64,000 nt of DNA from Bacteroidota bacterium (lineage in GTDB: Bacteria > Bacteroidota > Bacteroidia > Bacteroidales > Tenuifilaceae): positions 1-64,000 of the forward strand of contig JAKQKB010000235.1 in the NCBI GenBank assembly GCA_029560875.1. The letters are read 5' to 3'. The notes beneath the pieces are model-generated. The model did no database searches. It saw nothing but the letters and a program-made list of their open reading frames with translations, and was not told the origin of the DNA. This document shows, piece after piece, positions 39,838 to 48,610 of this stretch. Made by a program: the position numbers and the translations under genes. How positions within the stretch are numbered: the first letter of the stretch is position 1; each line of letters starts with the position of its first letter.

Positions 39838-41223
39838 TTATAACTTTGCCAAATTCTCGTCAAGTAATGGACGAATCTCATCTGATGATGGACGTGGAGC
39901 GTTTGGTTTTAGTATGTTTCCGTTAGCATCAATTAGGAAAAATGTTGGAATGCCTCGTATTTGGTAGTTGGTTGCTACAAACGATTTCCAAGCACCCTCG
40001 CCATAAAGTTGAACACCTTTCATGCTTTGCTCCTTAACCATTTTTTGCCAAGCTGTTTTGTTATCGTCTAGCGAAATGCTAACAAAAACAACTTTTTTAC
40101 CATGGTAATCTTTCTCTAGGGCTTGTAGGAATGGCAATTCGTAACGGCAAGGGCCGCACCAAGTTGCCCAAAAATCAATATAAACCAGTTTGCCCTTGAA
40201 ATCTTCAAGTGAGTATTCTTTTCCATTAATATCGGTGTACTTGAAAACTGGAGCTACTGCACCAGGAGCTAAAAGCATCTTTTTATCAAATTTGCCTTTT
40301 ACAATATTTGCATACTCGGGGGTTTGGCACTTAGCAAGATAGTTTTGAATAACATCGTTAAGTAGGTAGAAATCACCAAAACTCAAATCATCCTCCATAA
40401 GGTTCATCTTAACGTAATCGCGAACTGTAGGGTTTGTTACAAAACTATCAACAGCGGCAAATACAATAGGCAGGCGTTCAGTAGCAGGTTTTTCTGAAAT
40501 TTCTTTATAGTTTGGTAATTTGCTTAATTTCAATTCAATGTATGTATTCAGAAGGTTGGCATAATCGTCAAACATTAGGTGATTTGCATTATTTACATCA
40601 AGTTCATTTAAGAATGAGAAATCTGCGCTATCGGCATTGAACTCCTTATCGTTAAGATATGCGAAGTAACGAGGGTAGTTATTCTTAATACTCATAATAG
40701 TGTATTTAGCCCTCATCTTTTCCATTTCAACAATTAACTTGGCTTCACCCTTAATTGAGTCGATATTTGAGTTTAAGATTCCTTGAATAGAGTCGAGTTT
40801 TTGGTTGAATTTATCGGTAGTTAAGGAGTATAGTTCTTGGTAATTCTTAAGTATTTCCTTTACAGTAGCATTACCCTTATACAGATTGCTGTTAACCAGT
40901 TGTTGGTCGCCCATAAATTTTGGGCCATTCATAGGTTCTTTAACATCCAACTCAAAATAGCTGCTATCGCCAGGGTTCATGTAAACAAGGGTTTGCATAC
41001 GTGAGTTCACAAATTTGTAAAGTTGAGGCTCGCTAATAGTTGTTTTGAAAATAAACTCTCCATTTGAGCCAATATACAATGTGTCGGTAATACCCTTTGA
41101 CATTACTAAAATTGTAGAATCGGCTGTATTCACATATTTCCCAGCAACAGTTGCCTCTTTAGGGCCCTTTGTTCCACATGCAACCATAGCTGGAAGCGCC
41201 AGTAATAGTAAGTATTTTCTCAT
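39838..41223 (-). CDS. TlpA-like thioredoxin lipoprotein
   Basis: A 461-residue lipoprotein (start at 41223, lipobox PAMVAC). An upstream methionine at 41250 would add nine residues before the signal peptide, and I judge it wrong. The N-terminal part is a DUF4369-like beta-domain (VAGKYVNTADSTILVMSKG) and a helical middle. The C-terminal 140 residues are a thioredoxin fold with WATWCGPCRYELPFLQAL and YQIRGIPTFFLIDANG (cis-proline). It would reduce disulphides or assist haem/protein maturation at the envelope. This domain order is common in Bacteroidota. Confidence 0.9.
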   Translation of the reverse strand: MRKYLLLLALPAMVACGTKGPKEATVAGKYVNTADSTILVMSKGITDTLYIGSNGEFIFKTTISEPQLYKFVNSRMQTLVYMNPGDSSYFELDVKEPMNGPKFMGDQQLVNSNLYKGNATVKEILKNYQELYSLTTDKFNQKLDSIQGILNSNIDSIKGEAKLIVEMEKMRAKYTIMSIKNNYPRYFAYLNDKEFNADSADFSFLNELDVNNANHLMFDDYANLLNTYIELKLSKLPNYKEISEKPATERLPIVFAAVDSFVTNPTVRDYVKMNLMEDDLSFGDFYLLNDVIQNYLAKCQTPEYANIVKGKFDKKMLLAPGAVAPVFKYTDINGKEYSLEDFKGKLVYIDFWATWCGPCRYELPFLQALEKDYHGKKVVFVSISLDDNKTAWQKMVKEQSMKGVQLYGEGAWKSFVATNYQIRGIPTFFLIDANGNILKPNAPRPSSDEIRPLLDENLAKL

Positions 41224-41371
41224 TTTTGTAAGTATTGGTTTTTTAGTCAATTAATTTTCCGAAGTTAGAAATATTTTATGAATTTGATGAGTTGATTACC
41301 TTGAGATTTAATCTCATGATTCAATCTAATAGAGAATTTCTAAGTTGATATTTGTGCAAGGTTGTAAAACT

Positions 41372-41405
41372 TTCCCTTCAAAAAAACTAACTTTGCTCAG
41401 CGCTA
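41372..41405 (+). promoter_or_regulatory. Promoter of recF
   Basis: TAACTTTG at 41398-41405 is a full -7 match. A TTGT at 41372-41375 is a partial -33 element at somewhat long spacing. The start codon is 28 bases downstream. Confidence 0.5.
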
Positions 41406-41433
41406 AAAGTTTGATATTTTTTGTTGAGTAGAT

Positions 41434-42546
41434 ATGCATTTAAGAAGTTTAACGGCAATAAATTTTAAATCGTTCAAGCAGTTGGAGTTGGAGTTTAATT
41501 CAAAAATCAACTGTTTTGTGGGCGATAATGGTCAGGGTAAAACAAACCTGCTCGATGCTATTTACTACCTATCGATGTGCAAAAGTGCGTTTAATCCCAA
41601 CGATAATCAGGTTGTAAATCACGGTGAGAACTTTTTTGTTATTCAGGGTAAATACAGCCGAAAGGAGATTGATGAGAGCATTTACTGCGGATTTAAGCAA
41701 TCTGAAGGGAAGGTTTTCCGAAGGAATGGCAAGGATTACGAACGCTTAGCCGACCATATTGGTTTTTTGCCTGTGGTAATGGTTTCGCCAGCCGACTCGG
41801 CTTTAATAGAGGAGTCGGGTGAGGAGCGCCGTAAGTATATGAACAGTGTAATATCTCAGTTCGACAAAGTATACTTGGACGAGGTAATGCGTTACAACAG
41901 GGCGCTGGCTCAACGTAATAGTTTTCTTAAGAATTACCGTGGAGGGGCTTTTAGCTACGATATAATTGAGGCCATTGATGAGCAGCTTGTGCAGTACGGC
42001 AAAATAATTCACACAAAACGTCAGGAGTTTATTGGGCAGTTAATTCCAATTTTTCAGGAATATTACTCTAGGGTATCGGGTGGTGCTGAGGTTGTTTCGT
42101 TGAGTTATCGCTCGCAACTTAATAGTAACGATTTGCACGATTTGCTGAAAGCAAATATTGAAAAGGACAGGGCTCTACAGTACACATCGGTTGGCATTCA
42201 TCGCGATGATATTGTTCTTAATATCGATGGTTACCCTATTCGGCGCGAGGGCTCGCAGGGACAACAGAAAACTTACCTTATTGCTCTTAAGTTGGCTCAG
42301 TTCGATTTTCTATCCAAAGTATCGGAGATTAAGCCTTTGTTATTGCTCGACGATATTTTTGATAAACTCGATATAAAGCGGGTAGAACAATTGGTTAGGC
42401 TTGTGGCTCTCGATGGATTTGGCCAAATATTCATTACCGATACCAATAAGAACAGGATTGATGAGATTTTGACCCGAATTAATTCTGGCTATTGTCTTTT
42501 TAAAGTTGATGCTGGGGATGTTTCTTTACAGTCTGAAAAGCATTAA
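41434..42546 (+). CDS. recF: DNA replication and repair protein RecF
   Basis: A 370-residue SMC-like ATPase that helps load RecA at gaps with RecO and RecR. The N-terminus HLRSLTAINFKSFKQLELEF precedes Walker A GDNGQGKTN. The family signature region GSQGQQKTYLIALKLAQF precedes Walker B LLLLDDIFDKLD. GIHRDDIVLNIDGYPIRREG is the conserved lobe. Length is usual. It is followed by the DUF721 gene after 42 bases, a common pairing. Confidence 0.94.
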   Translation: MHLRSLTAINFKSFKQLELEFNSKINCFVGDNGQGKTNLLDAIYYLSMCKSAFNPNDNQVVNHGENFFVIQGKYSRKEIDESIYCGFKQSEGKVFRRNGKDYERLADHIGFLPVVMVSPADSALIEESGEERRKYMNSVISQFDKVYLDEVMRYNRALAQRNSFLKNYRGGAFSYDIIEAIDEQLVQYGKIIHTKRQEFIGQLIPIFQEYYSRVSGGAEVVSLSYRSQLNSNDLHDLLKANIEKDRALQYTSVGIHRDDIVLNIDGYPIRREGSQGQQKTYLIALKLAQFDFLSKVSEIKPLLLLDDIFDKLDIKRVEQLVRLVALDGFGQIFITDTNKNRIDEILTRINSGYCLFKVDAGDVSLQSEKH

Positions 42547-42588
42547 TTTAGAATTTGGTTATTTGAAACTAAAAACACTTCCATATCA

Positions 42589-42879
42589 ATGAGCGACCAT
42601 AATACAAAATCTCTTGGCGATGCAATAAAAGCTTTTATTGCCACAATGAAATGGGAGGATAAACTAAGCGAAGCTTCCATTGGTAACGATTGGGAGGCTA
42701 TTATGGGAAAGCAAATCGCTGCGCTCACTACAAGCATCCAACTCAAGGGCGGTGTTTTGACAATTTCGCTTAAATCGGCCGCTTTGCGCTACGAGTTTCA
42801 AATGCGCAAACAGCAACTTATTGATAGGGTAAATGGCTATTACGGCTCAAACATTGTAAAGCAGGTTGTGCTTCGCTAG
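42589..42879 (+). CDS. DUF721 (DciA-like) protein
   Basis: A 96-residue protein of the DUF721 family. Members of this family (DciA) help load the replicative helicase in many bacteria. It has the typical SLGDAIKAFIATMKWEDKLS opening, W (EAIMGKQIAALT) and a KH-like strand and helix region (GVLTISLKSAALRYEFQMRK). The position after recF is usual for this family. Its stop codon overlaps that of the convergent ndk gene by four bases. Confidence 0.86.
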   Translation: MSDHNTKSLGDAIKAFIATMKWEDKLSEASIGNDWEAIMGKQIAALTTSIQLKGGVLTISLKSAALRYEFQMRKQQLIDRVNGYYGSNIVKQVVLR

Positions 42880-43295
42880 TAAATTTCCCGTTTCGAGAAA
42901 AAGAAACTCCACTCACGTTCAGCGTTCTCGTAACTATCCGAGGCATGAATTGCATTTTGCGTTGTGTTGGTCGCGTAAAGTTTTCGTATAGTTCCTTCTG
43001 CGGCTTGAGTTGGGTCTGTTTTTCCTATTAACTCACGCAACGTTTCAACCGCATTGGCACGCTCCAGAACCATTGCCATTACTGGGCCTGAACTTATAAA
43101 CGTGGTAAGTCGGTCAAAGAATTCTTTTCCCTGATGAATATCGTAGAACTGTTCAGCCTTACCTTTGGTAAGCATGGTAATTTTAATACCCCTAATTTTA
43201 AACCCTGCTTTAAGGATTTCTAGTAGAATATCGCTAACGCAATCCTTTTTAAAGGAATCGGGTTTAATCATACAGAAAGTAAAGCGTGTGTTCAT
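42876..43295 (-). CDS. ndk: Nucleoside-diphosphate kinase
   Basis: A 139-residue enzyme that transfers the terminal phosphate of ATP to other nucleoside diphosphates. It opens TFCMIKPDSFKKDCVSDILL. It has the conserved GPVMAMVLERANAVETLREL region and the active-site histidine in NAIHASDSYENAEREWSFFF. Length and motifs are normal. It converges on the DUF721 gene (shared CTAG at the stops). Confidence 0.95.
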   Translation of the reverse strand: MNTRFTFCMIKPDSFKKDCVSDILLEILKAGFKIRGIKITMLTKGKAEQFYDIHQGKEFFDRLTTFISSGPVMAMVLERANAVETLRELIGKTDPTQAAEGTIRKLYATNTTQNAIHASDSYENAEREWSFFFSKREIY

Positions 43296-43344
43296 AGTTC
43301 AAATTTTTTCTAAGTTAAATAATTTTATACATCAATGCAAAGGC

Positions 43345-43352
43345 TATCTTTG
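43345..43352 (+). promoter_or_regulatory. -7 box upstream of nrnA
   Basis: TATCTTTG matches TAnnTTTG and ends 27 bases before the ATG at 43380. Confidence 0.45.
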
Positions 43353-43379
43353 TATCATAATAAATTTTAATTTGAGTTG

Positions 43380-44411
43380 ATGCATTTAAATTTTGATATA
43401 CAATCACTTAAAAAAGTAAAGGAATTACTTAAAAATTCCCAGAATATTGTATTAACTACGCATCACAATCCCGATGGCGATGCCATTGGCTCCGTGCTGG
43501 GTTTTTATCACTCACTTAAATCAATTGGAGTTAATACTTCTGTGGTAATTCCAAATGGTTTTCCGGAATTTTTGGGTTGGTTACCAGGTGTTGATGTTGT
43601 TTCTAAGTATTCGCATCAAAAAGAAGTTGCTACGGCAACTTTACAGAATGCCGATATCATTTTTTGTTTGGATTTTAATGGTTTCCGACGTACTGAAACA
43701 ATGGAGAAACCATTGGCTGAGTCAAAAGCAATTAAAGTGCTTATCGACCATCATCCAGAACCCGAAAGTATGTTCGATTATTCTTTCTCATTTACCGAGG
43801 TAAGTTCCACTGCAGAGTTAGTTTTTGAGGTTTTATCGGAAATGTTTGGTTCCGATTGTGTAAATAGCGATGCAGCCGAGTGCTTATATGTAGGTATGAT
43901 GACCGATACAGGCTCGTTTAGCTATGCGTGTTCTCGCGAACGCACTTTTGCTATTGCAGGAAAATTGGTTGAGAAGGGGGTAAATGTTGAAAGGGTTCAG
44001 GGGTTAGTCTATAATAATTTCTCTGCGAAAAGAATGCAGCTATTGGGTTACTGCCTAGCTGAGAAGATGAAAGTATTTCCTGAGCATAATGCTGCCTATA
44101 TTTGGCTAACAAAGGACGAGTTGAAAAAATACAAGCACCAGAATGGCGATACCGAGGGTTTTGTGAACTATCCACTATCAATAAAAGGGGTTGTTTTTTC
44201 GGTGCTATTCATGGAGAACGATGGTTTTATAAAAGTATCGTTACGCTCCAGAGGCACATTCCCCGTTAATGAGTTCTCAAAGAGATACTATAATGGAGGT
44301 GGTCATACCAATGCCGCTGGTGGTAAATCGTTTACATCAATGGGTGAGGCCATAACCAAATTCGAGGAGTTGCTGGTTGAGTATTCATCTAAGTTGAACG
44401 CATCAAAATAA
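43380..44411 (+). CDS. nrnA: DHH/DHHA1 phosphoesterase NrnA (oligoribonuclease/pAp phosphatase type)
   Basis: A 343-residue cytoplasmic enzyme of the DHH family that degrades short RNA or pAp. A TTG codon directly before the ATG is open, but I take the ATG. Motifs: VLTTHHNPDGDAIGSVLG (I), IIFCLDFNG (II), VLIDHHPEP (the DHH-type motif III), MTDTGSFSYACS (IV) and the glycine-rich NEFSKRYYNGGGHTNAAGGK at the end, which is DHHA1. It is 13 bases upstream of the FKBP lipoprotein cluster, an arrangement that, from memory, I associate with gldI regions of gliding Bacteroidota. Confidence 0.92.
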   Translation: MHLNFDIQSLKKVKELLKNSQNIVLTTHHNPDGDAIGSVLGFYHSLKSIGVNTSVVIPNGFPEFLGWLPGVDVVSKYSHQKEVATATLQNADIIFCLDFNGFRRTETMEKPLAESKAIKVLIDHHPEPESMFDYSFSFTEVSSTAELVFEVLSEMFGSDCVNSDAAECLYVGMMTDTGSFSYACSRERTFAIAGKLVEKGVNVERVQGLVYNNFSAKRMQLLGYCLAEKMKVFPEHNAAYIWLTKDELKKYKHQNGDTEGFVNYPLSIKGVVFSVLFMENDGFIKVSLRSRGTFPVNEFSKRYYNGGGHTNAAGGKSFTSMGEAITKFEELLVEYSSKLNASK

Positions 44412-44424
44412 TTAAGATTGATAT

Positions 44425-44955
44425 ATGAAGGTTTTAAGGTGGGTAATAGTTTTCCTGATAATTTCTTCAATAGCTTGTAAGTCTAAGGATAATAAGGGTA
44501 ATGCTACAAAGTTTGATTCACAAACCAAGGAGGCTTTGGAGCGTGTAAATAGGGTTTTAATTAAGGAGGATAGGGAGCAGATTGAGGCTTTTATTAAACG
44601 AAATAAATTGGAGGGCATTACTGAAAGTCCAACAGGATTATTCTACCTTATTTGGGGCGATGCAGATGGAATAGCAGTAAAAACAGGTTATTTGGTTGAG
44701 TACAGTTATAAGGTTACTTTGCTCGATGGCACTTTATGCTATCAATCTAAACCCGACTCGTTAGGCACATTTGTAGTTGGTAGAGGTGGAGTGGAGGCTG
44801 GGCTGGAAGAAGGCGTTTTACTAATGAAGGAGGGGCAAAAGGCCAAATTCATTATGCCACCACATTTAGCGCACGGTTTAATTGGCGATGCCAATAGAAT
44901 ACCCGCAAGGGCAATCATTGTATACGATATAGAATTGTTAAAGGTAAACCCTTGA
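44425..44955 (+). CDS. FKBP-type lipoprotein 1 (GldI-like)
   Basis: A 176-residue lipoprotein (FLIISSIAC lipobox). It has a helical spacer (about 25-65, EALERVNRVLIKEDREQIEA) and one FKBP domain. The domain has VEYSYKVTLLDGTLCYQSKP, GLEEGVLLMKEGQKAKFIMP and a C-terminal strand IIVYDIELL. In the active-site positions the FD pair is replaced (LCYQ) and the usual HYG-type loop reads LAHGLIG, so isomerase activity is uncertain. Its position after the nrnA gene resembles that of gldI, so the name fits by context only. Confidence 0.82.
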   Translation: MKVLRWVIVFLIISSIACKSKDNKGNATKFDSQTKEALERVNRVLIKEDREQIEAFIKRNKLEGITESPTGLFYLIWGDADGIAVKTGYLVEYSYKVTLLDGTLCYQSKPDSLGTFVVGRGGVEAGLEEGVLLMKEGQKAKFIMPPHLAHGLIGDANRIPARAIIVYDIELLKVNP

Positions 44956-45003
44956 AAATTGAATTGTTTGGTTAACTTTACACCTGCAAAAACAAAAAAT
45001 TAA

Positions 45004-45891
45004 ATGAGGTTAACATCACGTTTAATAATTATTGCCTGGTTTTTGGTGCTTTGCAGTTGCTCCAATAAATCAAAGTTATTTCCTGGCTTTTCCGTATCGG
45101 AAACTGGAATTCATTACAAGTTGATAAGTTTAGGCGATGGTGCTGTAAAAGCAAGCCCATCGAACTATATCACTATCAATATTGCTTATAGAACAAAAGC
45201 CGATTCTTTGTTTTTTCAGGGTGTTCGTCAGTTTCAGTTAACAGAACCACACTATGCAGGCTCTATAGATGAGTGTTTTCTTATGTTAGCATCGGGCGAT
45301 AGCGGTGCATTTTATATAAATGCCAGTCCATTTTTTACCCAAACACTGGAAACCGAGTTGCCTAAATTTATTATACCCGATGATTTTATGAGGGTTGATA
45401 TTAAGATGTTGGAGATAAAAACTGCCGATGAGTTTCAGCATGAGATGGAAGCATTTATGTCGTGGATTGACGATTTTGGCGATTACGAAAAGGTTATTAT
45501 TAAGCAATTTATGGATGGTCAAAAACTATCCATAGAGCCAACTGAATCGGGTTTATACATTGTACCACAAATTCAAACTGCCAGAGATATTGTAGAAACT
45601 GGCGATACTATAACAGTTCATTACGAAGGACGTTTCTTTAATGGAAAAATATTCGATTCAACTCGAAAGCGGAATGAGCCATTCCAATTTGTTTATGGAC
45701 AAAAATGGCAGGTTATTCCAGGATTGGAGGAGGCTATTGGAAGGATGCGTGAAGGCGAAAAATCGATGTTAATTGTTCCTTCTCAACTTGCGTTTGGAGA
45801 GCAAGGTAATTCTAGTGGGATAATTCCTGCATTTACTTCGGTTGTATTTGAGTTGGAGATTGTTGAGGTTAAAAAAGGTATTAAGGAATGA
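45004..45891 (+). CDS. FKBP-type lipoprotein 2 (degenerate plus intact FKBP domain)
   Basis: A 295-residue lipoprotein (FLVLCSC lipobox). The N-terminal half (about 25-140) looks like a worn-out FKBP domain with no recognisable pocket. The C-terminal half (about 170-290) is well conserved. It has ITVHYEGRFFNGKIFDSTRK, PFQFVYGQKWQVIPGLEEAI, LAFGEQG and IIPAFTSVVFELEI, keeping the Tyr, Phe-Asp, Val-Ile and aromatic pocket residues. So this is the member most likely to be a working prolyl isomerase. It overlaps the next gene by four bases. Confidence 0.88.
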   Translation: MRLTSRLIIIAWFLVLCSCSNKSKLFPGFSVSETGIHYKLISLGDGAVKASPSNYITINIAYRTKADSLFFQGVRQFQLTEPHYAGSIDECFLMLASGDSGAFYINASPFFTQTLETELPKFIIPDDFMRVDIKMLEIKTADEFQHEMEAFMSWIDDFGDYEKVIIKQFMDGQKLSIEPTESGLYIVPQIQTARDIVETGDTITVHYEGRFFNGKIFDSTRKRNEPFQFVYGQKWQVIPGLEEAIGRMREGEKSMLIVPSQLAFGEQGNSSGIIPAFTSVVFELEIVEVKKGIKE

Positions 45892-46784
45892 TGAGTGATT
45901 CTAGATTTATCTGTGGTTACTTTCTTGTTGGGCTACTTTCTTTTTTGTCTGCTTGCGATAACTCCCTTGAAGATGATAAACGTTATGCTGAGGAAAAGAC
46001 AATAGAGAGTTTTATATCTACCAACAAATTGACATACACCAAATCCGATGGTGTTTATCATATTGCAACTGAGCCTTCGTATGGCTACGAAGTTAATGAT
46101 GGTGATACGGTTAAGTTCTGGTATGTAGGATACACGTTAAGCGGCTTAGTTTTTGAAACCAATGTAGAATCCGTTGCAATTGAAGAAAATCTTAATACAG
46201 AGGTTCGTAGTTTTGAACCTTTAAGAGTTATTGCAGGTGAAACAGATTTAATAACTGGTCTGAAAAGAGGATTGTTGCTAACCCGTTTAAATCAAACCTC
46301 AACTATAATTTTTACTTCCGATTTGGGTTTTAAAGGGCAAATTGTTGGCCCAATTGATGCTTGGTCGCCGTTAGCATACGATATTGAAGTTATTTACGTT
46401 AATGGTAAGGGAATACAAACGGAAAAACAGTTGTTAGAAGCAATGGATTTGTCGAGTTATAATTTGCATAGCACCGGACTTTATTACAAGTATTTGATTG
46501 ATACTTCAAGTACCCGACCCGTTAGCACAAGTACTGTTTACGGTTGGTATAAAATTACTTTACCTAGCGGAGAAGTAGTTGAAGAGGTTTCAACACTAAA
46601 CGCAACTATTAACTTGTCTGAAACAAATATGGGAGCTATTAAAAAAGGTTTTATGTTGCTTTCTTTGGGTGGTAGCGCAGAGTTTATAGCCCCATCACCA
46701 ATGGGATATGGCAAAAAAGGTAATGATGTTGTTTCCCCCTACCAACCTATAGCAATTTCAATGCGATTGGATAGTATTAAGTAA
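45888..46784 (+). CDS. FKBP-type lipoprotein 3 (two degenerate domains)
   Basis: A 298-residue lipoprotein (LVGLLSFLSAC lipobox). The first FKBP-like half has VKFWYVGYTLSGLVFETNVE and LKRGLLLTRLNQTSTIIFTS, keeping the fold but with substituted pocket residues. The second half is further reduced (VYGWYKITLPSGEVVEEVST; MGAIKKGFMLLSLGGSAEFI; MGYGKKGNDV). The lack of the FD pair and other pocket residues suggests a binding or chaperone role, not catalysis. The start overlaps the stop of the preceding gene, so it is part of the same operon. Confidence 0.8.
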   Translation: MMSDSRFICGYFLVGLLSFLSACDNSLEDDKRYAEEKTIESFISTNKLTYTKSDGVYHIATEPSYGYEVNDGDTVKFWYVGYTLSGLVFETNVESVAIEENLNTEVRSFEPLRVIAGETDLITGLKRGLLLTRLNQTSTIIFTSDLGFKGQIVGPIDAWSPLAYDIEVIYVNGKGIQTEKQLLEAMDLSSYNLHSTGLYYKYLIDTSSTRPVSTSTVYGWYKITLPSGEVVEEVSTLNATINLSETNMGAIKKGFMLLSLGGSAEFIAPSPMGYGKKGNDVVSPYQPIAISMRLDSIK

Positions 46785-46813
46785 TTTTAAGATAAAGAAT
46801 CAAAATCAAAGAT

Positions 46814-46821
46814 TATATTTG
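46814..46821 (+). promoter_or_regulatory. -7 box within the FKBP cluster
   Basis: TATATTTG matches TAnnTTTG and lies 20 bases before the ATG of FKBP lipoprotein 4. The last gene may therefore also be transcribed separately. Confidence 0.5.
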
Positions 46822-46841
46822 CGCAATTATTCGAAGAAATT

Positions 46842-47849
46842 ATGAAGAGTTTAAAGTACGTTTTATTAACACTTTTAGCAGTAGGGTTATTCTTTGCTTG
46901 TGATAGAGAATTCTCCGATTTAGAGGGAGATGAGATGGCTAAGTTGAATGCTTGGGTTCAGGTTAATAATATTCCTGCAGAAGCATTAAAACCAAGTGGA
47001 CTATATTACATAAGCATCCAAGAAGGAGCAGACTTAAGTCCTGAGAGTGGTGATTATGTTATTTATTCATACAAAGAAAAGAAACTTGATGGTGTTATTG
47101 TCGATTCCGACAGTTCTTATATTGCCAAACTTTACGATTTATTTGAGATTAATTATCATTATACCCCAGTTTTCACGAAGTTCGATAACTCGAATATGGT
47201 TGTTGAGGGCTATAATCGATATATGTTGGAAGGATTGTACGAGGGACTTAGCTATATGAAGGAGGGAGGAAAGGCTACCTTGATAATTCCGTCTTCGTTA
47301 GCATATGGTAGTTCTGGGAGAATTATTAATCAAAATACAAAAATTAATTCTTTTGAGTCTTTAATTTATGAGGTTGAGTTGCATAAGGTGGTTAAGAACC
47401 CCAGAAATTATGAGAAAAGTATTCTTCAGGCATATATAGATGCTAACTATTCTGGCTTGGAACAAATTAATGATAGTATATATTACGTTCAACTAGCACC
47501 TCCCACGGCCGATACTGTTACAGTTGGGAAAGACTCTGTTGTTTATGTATACTATAAAGGAATGTTTTTAGATGGCTTTGTATTTGATACTAATATTGAT
47601 AGTGTAGCTACAAAGTTGGGACGAACCTTTAGTAGTGAGGACTCCTTGAAAGTTACTATTGGTCAAGGTGTTGTTGCTGGCTTTAGCCAAGCATTAACTC
47701 AAATGAAAAAAGGAGAATGGGGAAGAGCTATACTTCCTTCTTATTGCGGTTACGATTCAACCGGGAATAGTAGTATTCCGCCTTTTACCCCTTTGATTTT
47801 TGATATCTATTTTAGCAGTAAAGTTGTGCAGAAGAAGCCATCAGAATAA
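46842..47849 (+). CDS. FKBP-type lipoprotein 4 (two FKBP domains)
   Basis: A 335-residue lipoprotein (LLTLLAVGLFFAC lipobox). The first domain (about 60-190) keeps YEGLSYMKEGGKATLIIPSS and LAYG, but its FD site reads VDSD and is expanded by insertions. The second domain (about 220-330) is well kept: VVYVYYKGMFLDGFVFDTNI, VVAGFSQALTQMKKGEWGRA and SIPPFTPLIFDIYF, with the FD pair intact. Catalysis is therefore most likely in the second domain. The gene converges with rsmI, with a nine-base overlap. Confidence 0.86.
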   Translation: MKSLKYVLLTLLAVGLFFACDREFSDLEGDEMAKLNAWVQVNNIPAEALKPSGLYYISIQEGADLSPESGDYVIYSYKEKKLDGVIVDSDSSYIAKLYDLFEINYHYTPVFTKFDNSNMVVEGYNRYMLEGLYEGLSYMKEGGKATLIIPSSLAYGSSGRIINQNTKINSFESLIYEVELHKVVKNPRNYEKSILQAYIDANYSGLEQINDSIYYVQLAPPTADTVTVGKDSVVYVYYKGMFLDGFVFDTNIDSVATKLGRTFSSEDSLKVTIGQGVVAGFSQALTQMKKGEWGRAILPSYCGYDSTGNSSIPPFTPLIFDIYFSSKVVQKKPSE

Positions 47850-48548
47850 AACTGCAAACACAGTATTTTTCTTATTAATATTAGGGATTGGAACTTTTTT
47901 CCAATCCTTTATTTTTTTAGTGAGTATCAGTTCATCTGCAGTGGTTAGTTCGCAGCCTATTGTAAGGAATGTTTCATCGGAGCAGGTTTGTAGCAAATCT
48001 TTGAATAAAGACACGTTGCGGTAGGGAGCCTCAATGAATAGTTGAGTTTGGTTCTCAACCCTTGAGCGGTGCTCCAGTTGCTTTATGCGTTTTTTGCGTT
48101 CCTCTGGTTTTATAGGTAAGTATCCCACAAATGAAAAGTTTTGACCATTCAAACCGCTGGCCATTAGTGTTAGCAGAATGGAGTTTGGGCCAACAAGTGG
48201 AATTACCTTTATTCCTTTTCGGTGTGCAGCAGCAACTAACAACGAACCTGGGTCGGCAACTGCAGGGACTCCCGCTTCTGATAGTAAGCCTAAATCGTTT
48301 CCGTTCAGTATTGGCGCAAGCATTTTTTCAATCTCAGTTGGTGATGTATGCTCATTCAGCTCGAAAAATTCAAGGTTATCAATTGGTGTTAAAACTCCAA
48401 TTTTCGATAAATATCTACGCGCAGTTCTTAATTCCTCAACCACAAAGTGCTTAAGTTCCTTGGTAATATCAATAACTTTCGATGGTATAACAGTGTCCGT
48501 TTCGGGTGTTCCAATTGTTGTTGGAATTAGGTATAGTTTTCCGTTCAT
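47841..48548 (-). CDS. rsmI: RsmI-type ribosomal RNA methyltransferase
   Basis: A 235-residue SAM-dependent enzyme of the tetrapyrrole-methylase fold. The family 2'-O-methylates C1402 of 16S rRNA. It has the GLLSEAGVPAVADPGSLLVA signature, IKVIPLVGPNSILLTLMASG, and FIEAPYRNVSLFKDLLQTC near the C-terminus. It is the shorter Bacteroidota form of RsmI. The 3' end overlaps the stop of FKBP lipoprotein 4. Confidence 0.88.
   Translation of the reverse strand: MNGKLYLIPTTIGTPETDTVIPSKVIDITKELKHFVVEELRTARRYLSKIGVLTPIDNLEFFELNEHTSPTEIEKMLAPILNGNDLGLLSEAGVPAVADPGSLLVAAAHRKGIKVIPLVGPNSILLTLMASGLNGQNFSFVGYLPIKPEERKKRIKQLEHRSRVENQTQLFIEAPYRNVSLFKDLLQTCSDETFLTIGCELTTADELILTKKIKDWKKVPIPNINKKNTVFAVLF
47883..47912 (+). 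terminator. Terminator of the FKBP cluster, inside the antisense rsmI 3' end
   Basis: GGATTGGAA and TTCCAATCC form a nine-base stem followed on the plus strand by a T-rich stretch. It sits about 35 bases beyond the stop of FKBP lipoprotein 4 and inside the antisense coding end of rsmI. Coordinates are good to about one base. Confidence 0.6.
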
Positions 48549-48610
48549 AGTTCTCGCTTATTCAATCTATCTAACTATATTTACTAAAATTTTGCACTAA
48601 GGTAATTGGA

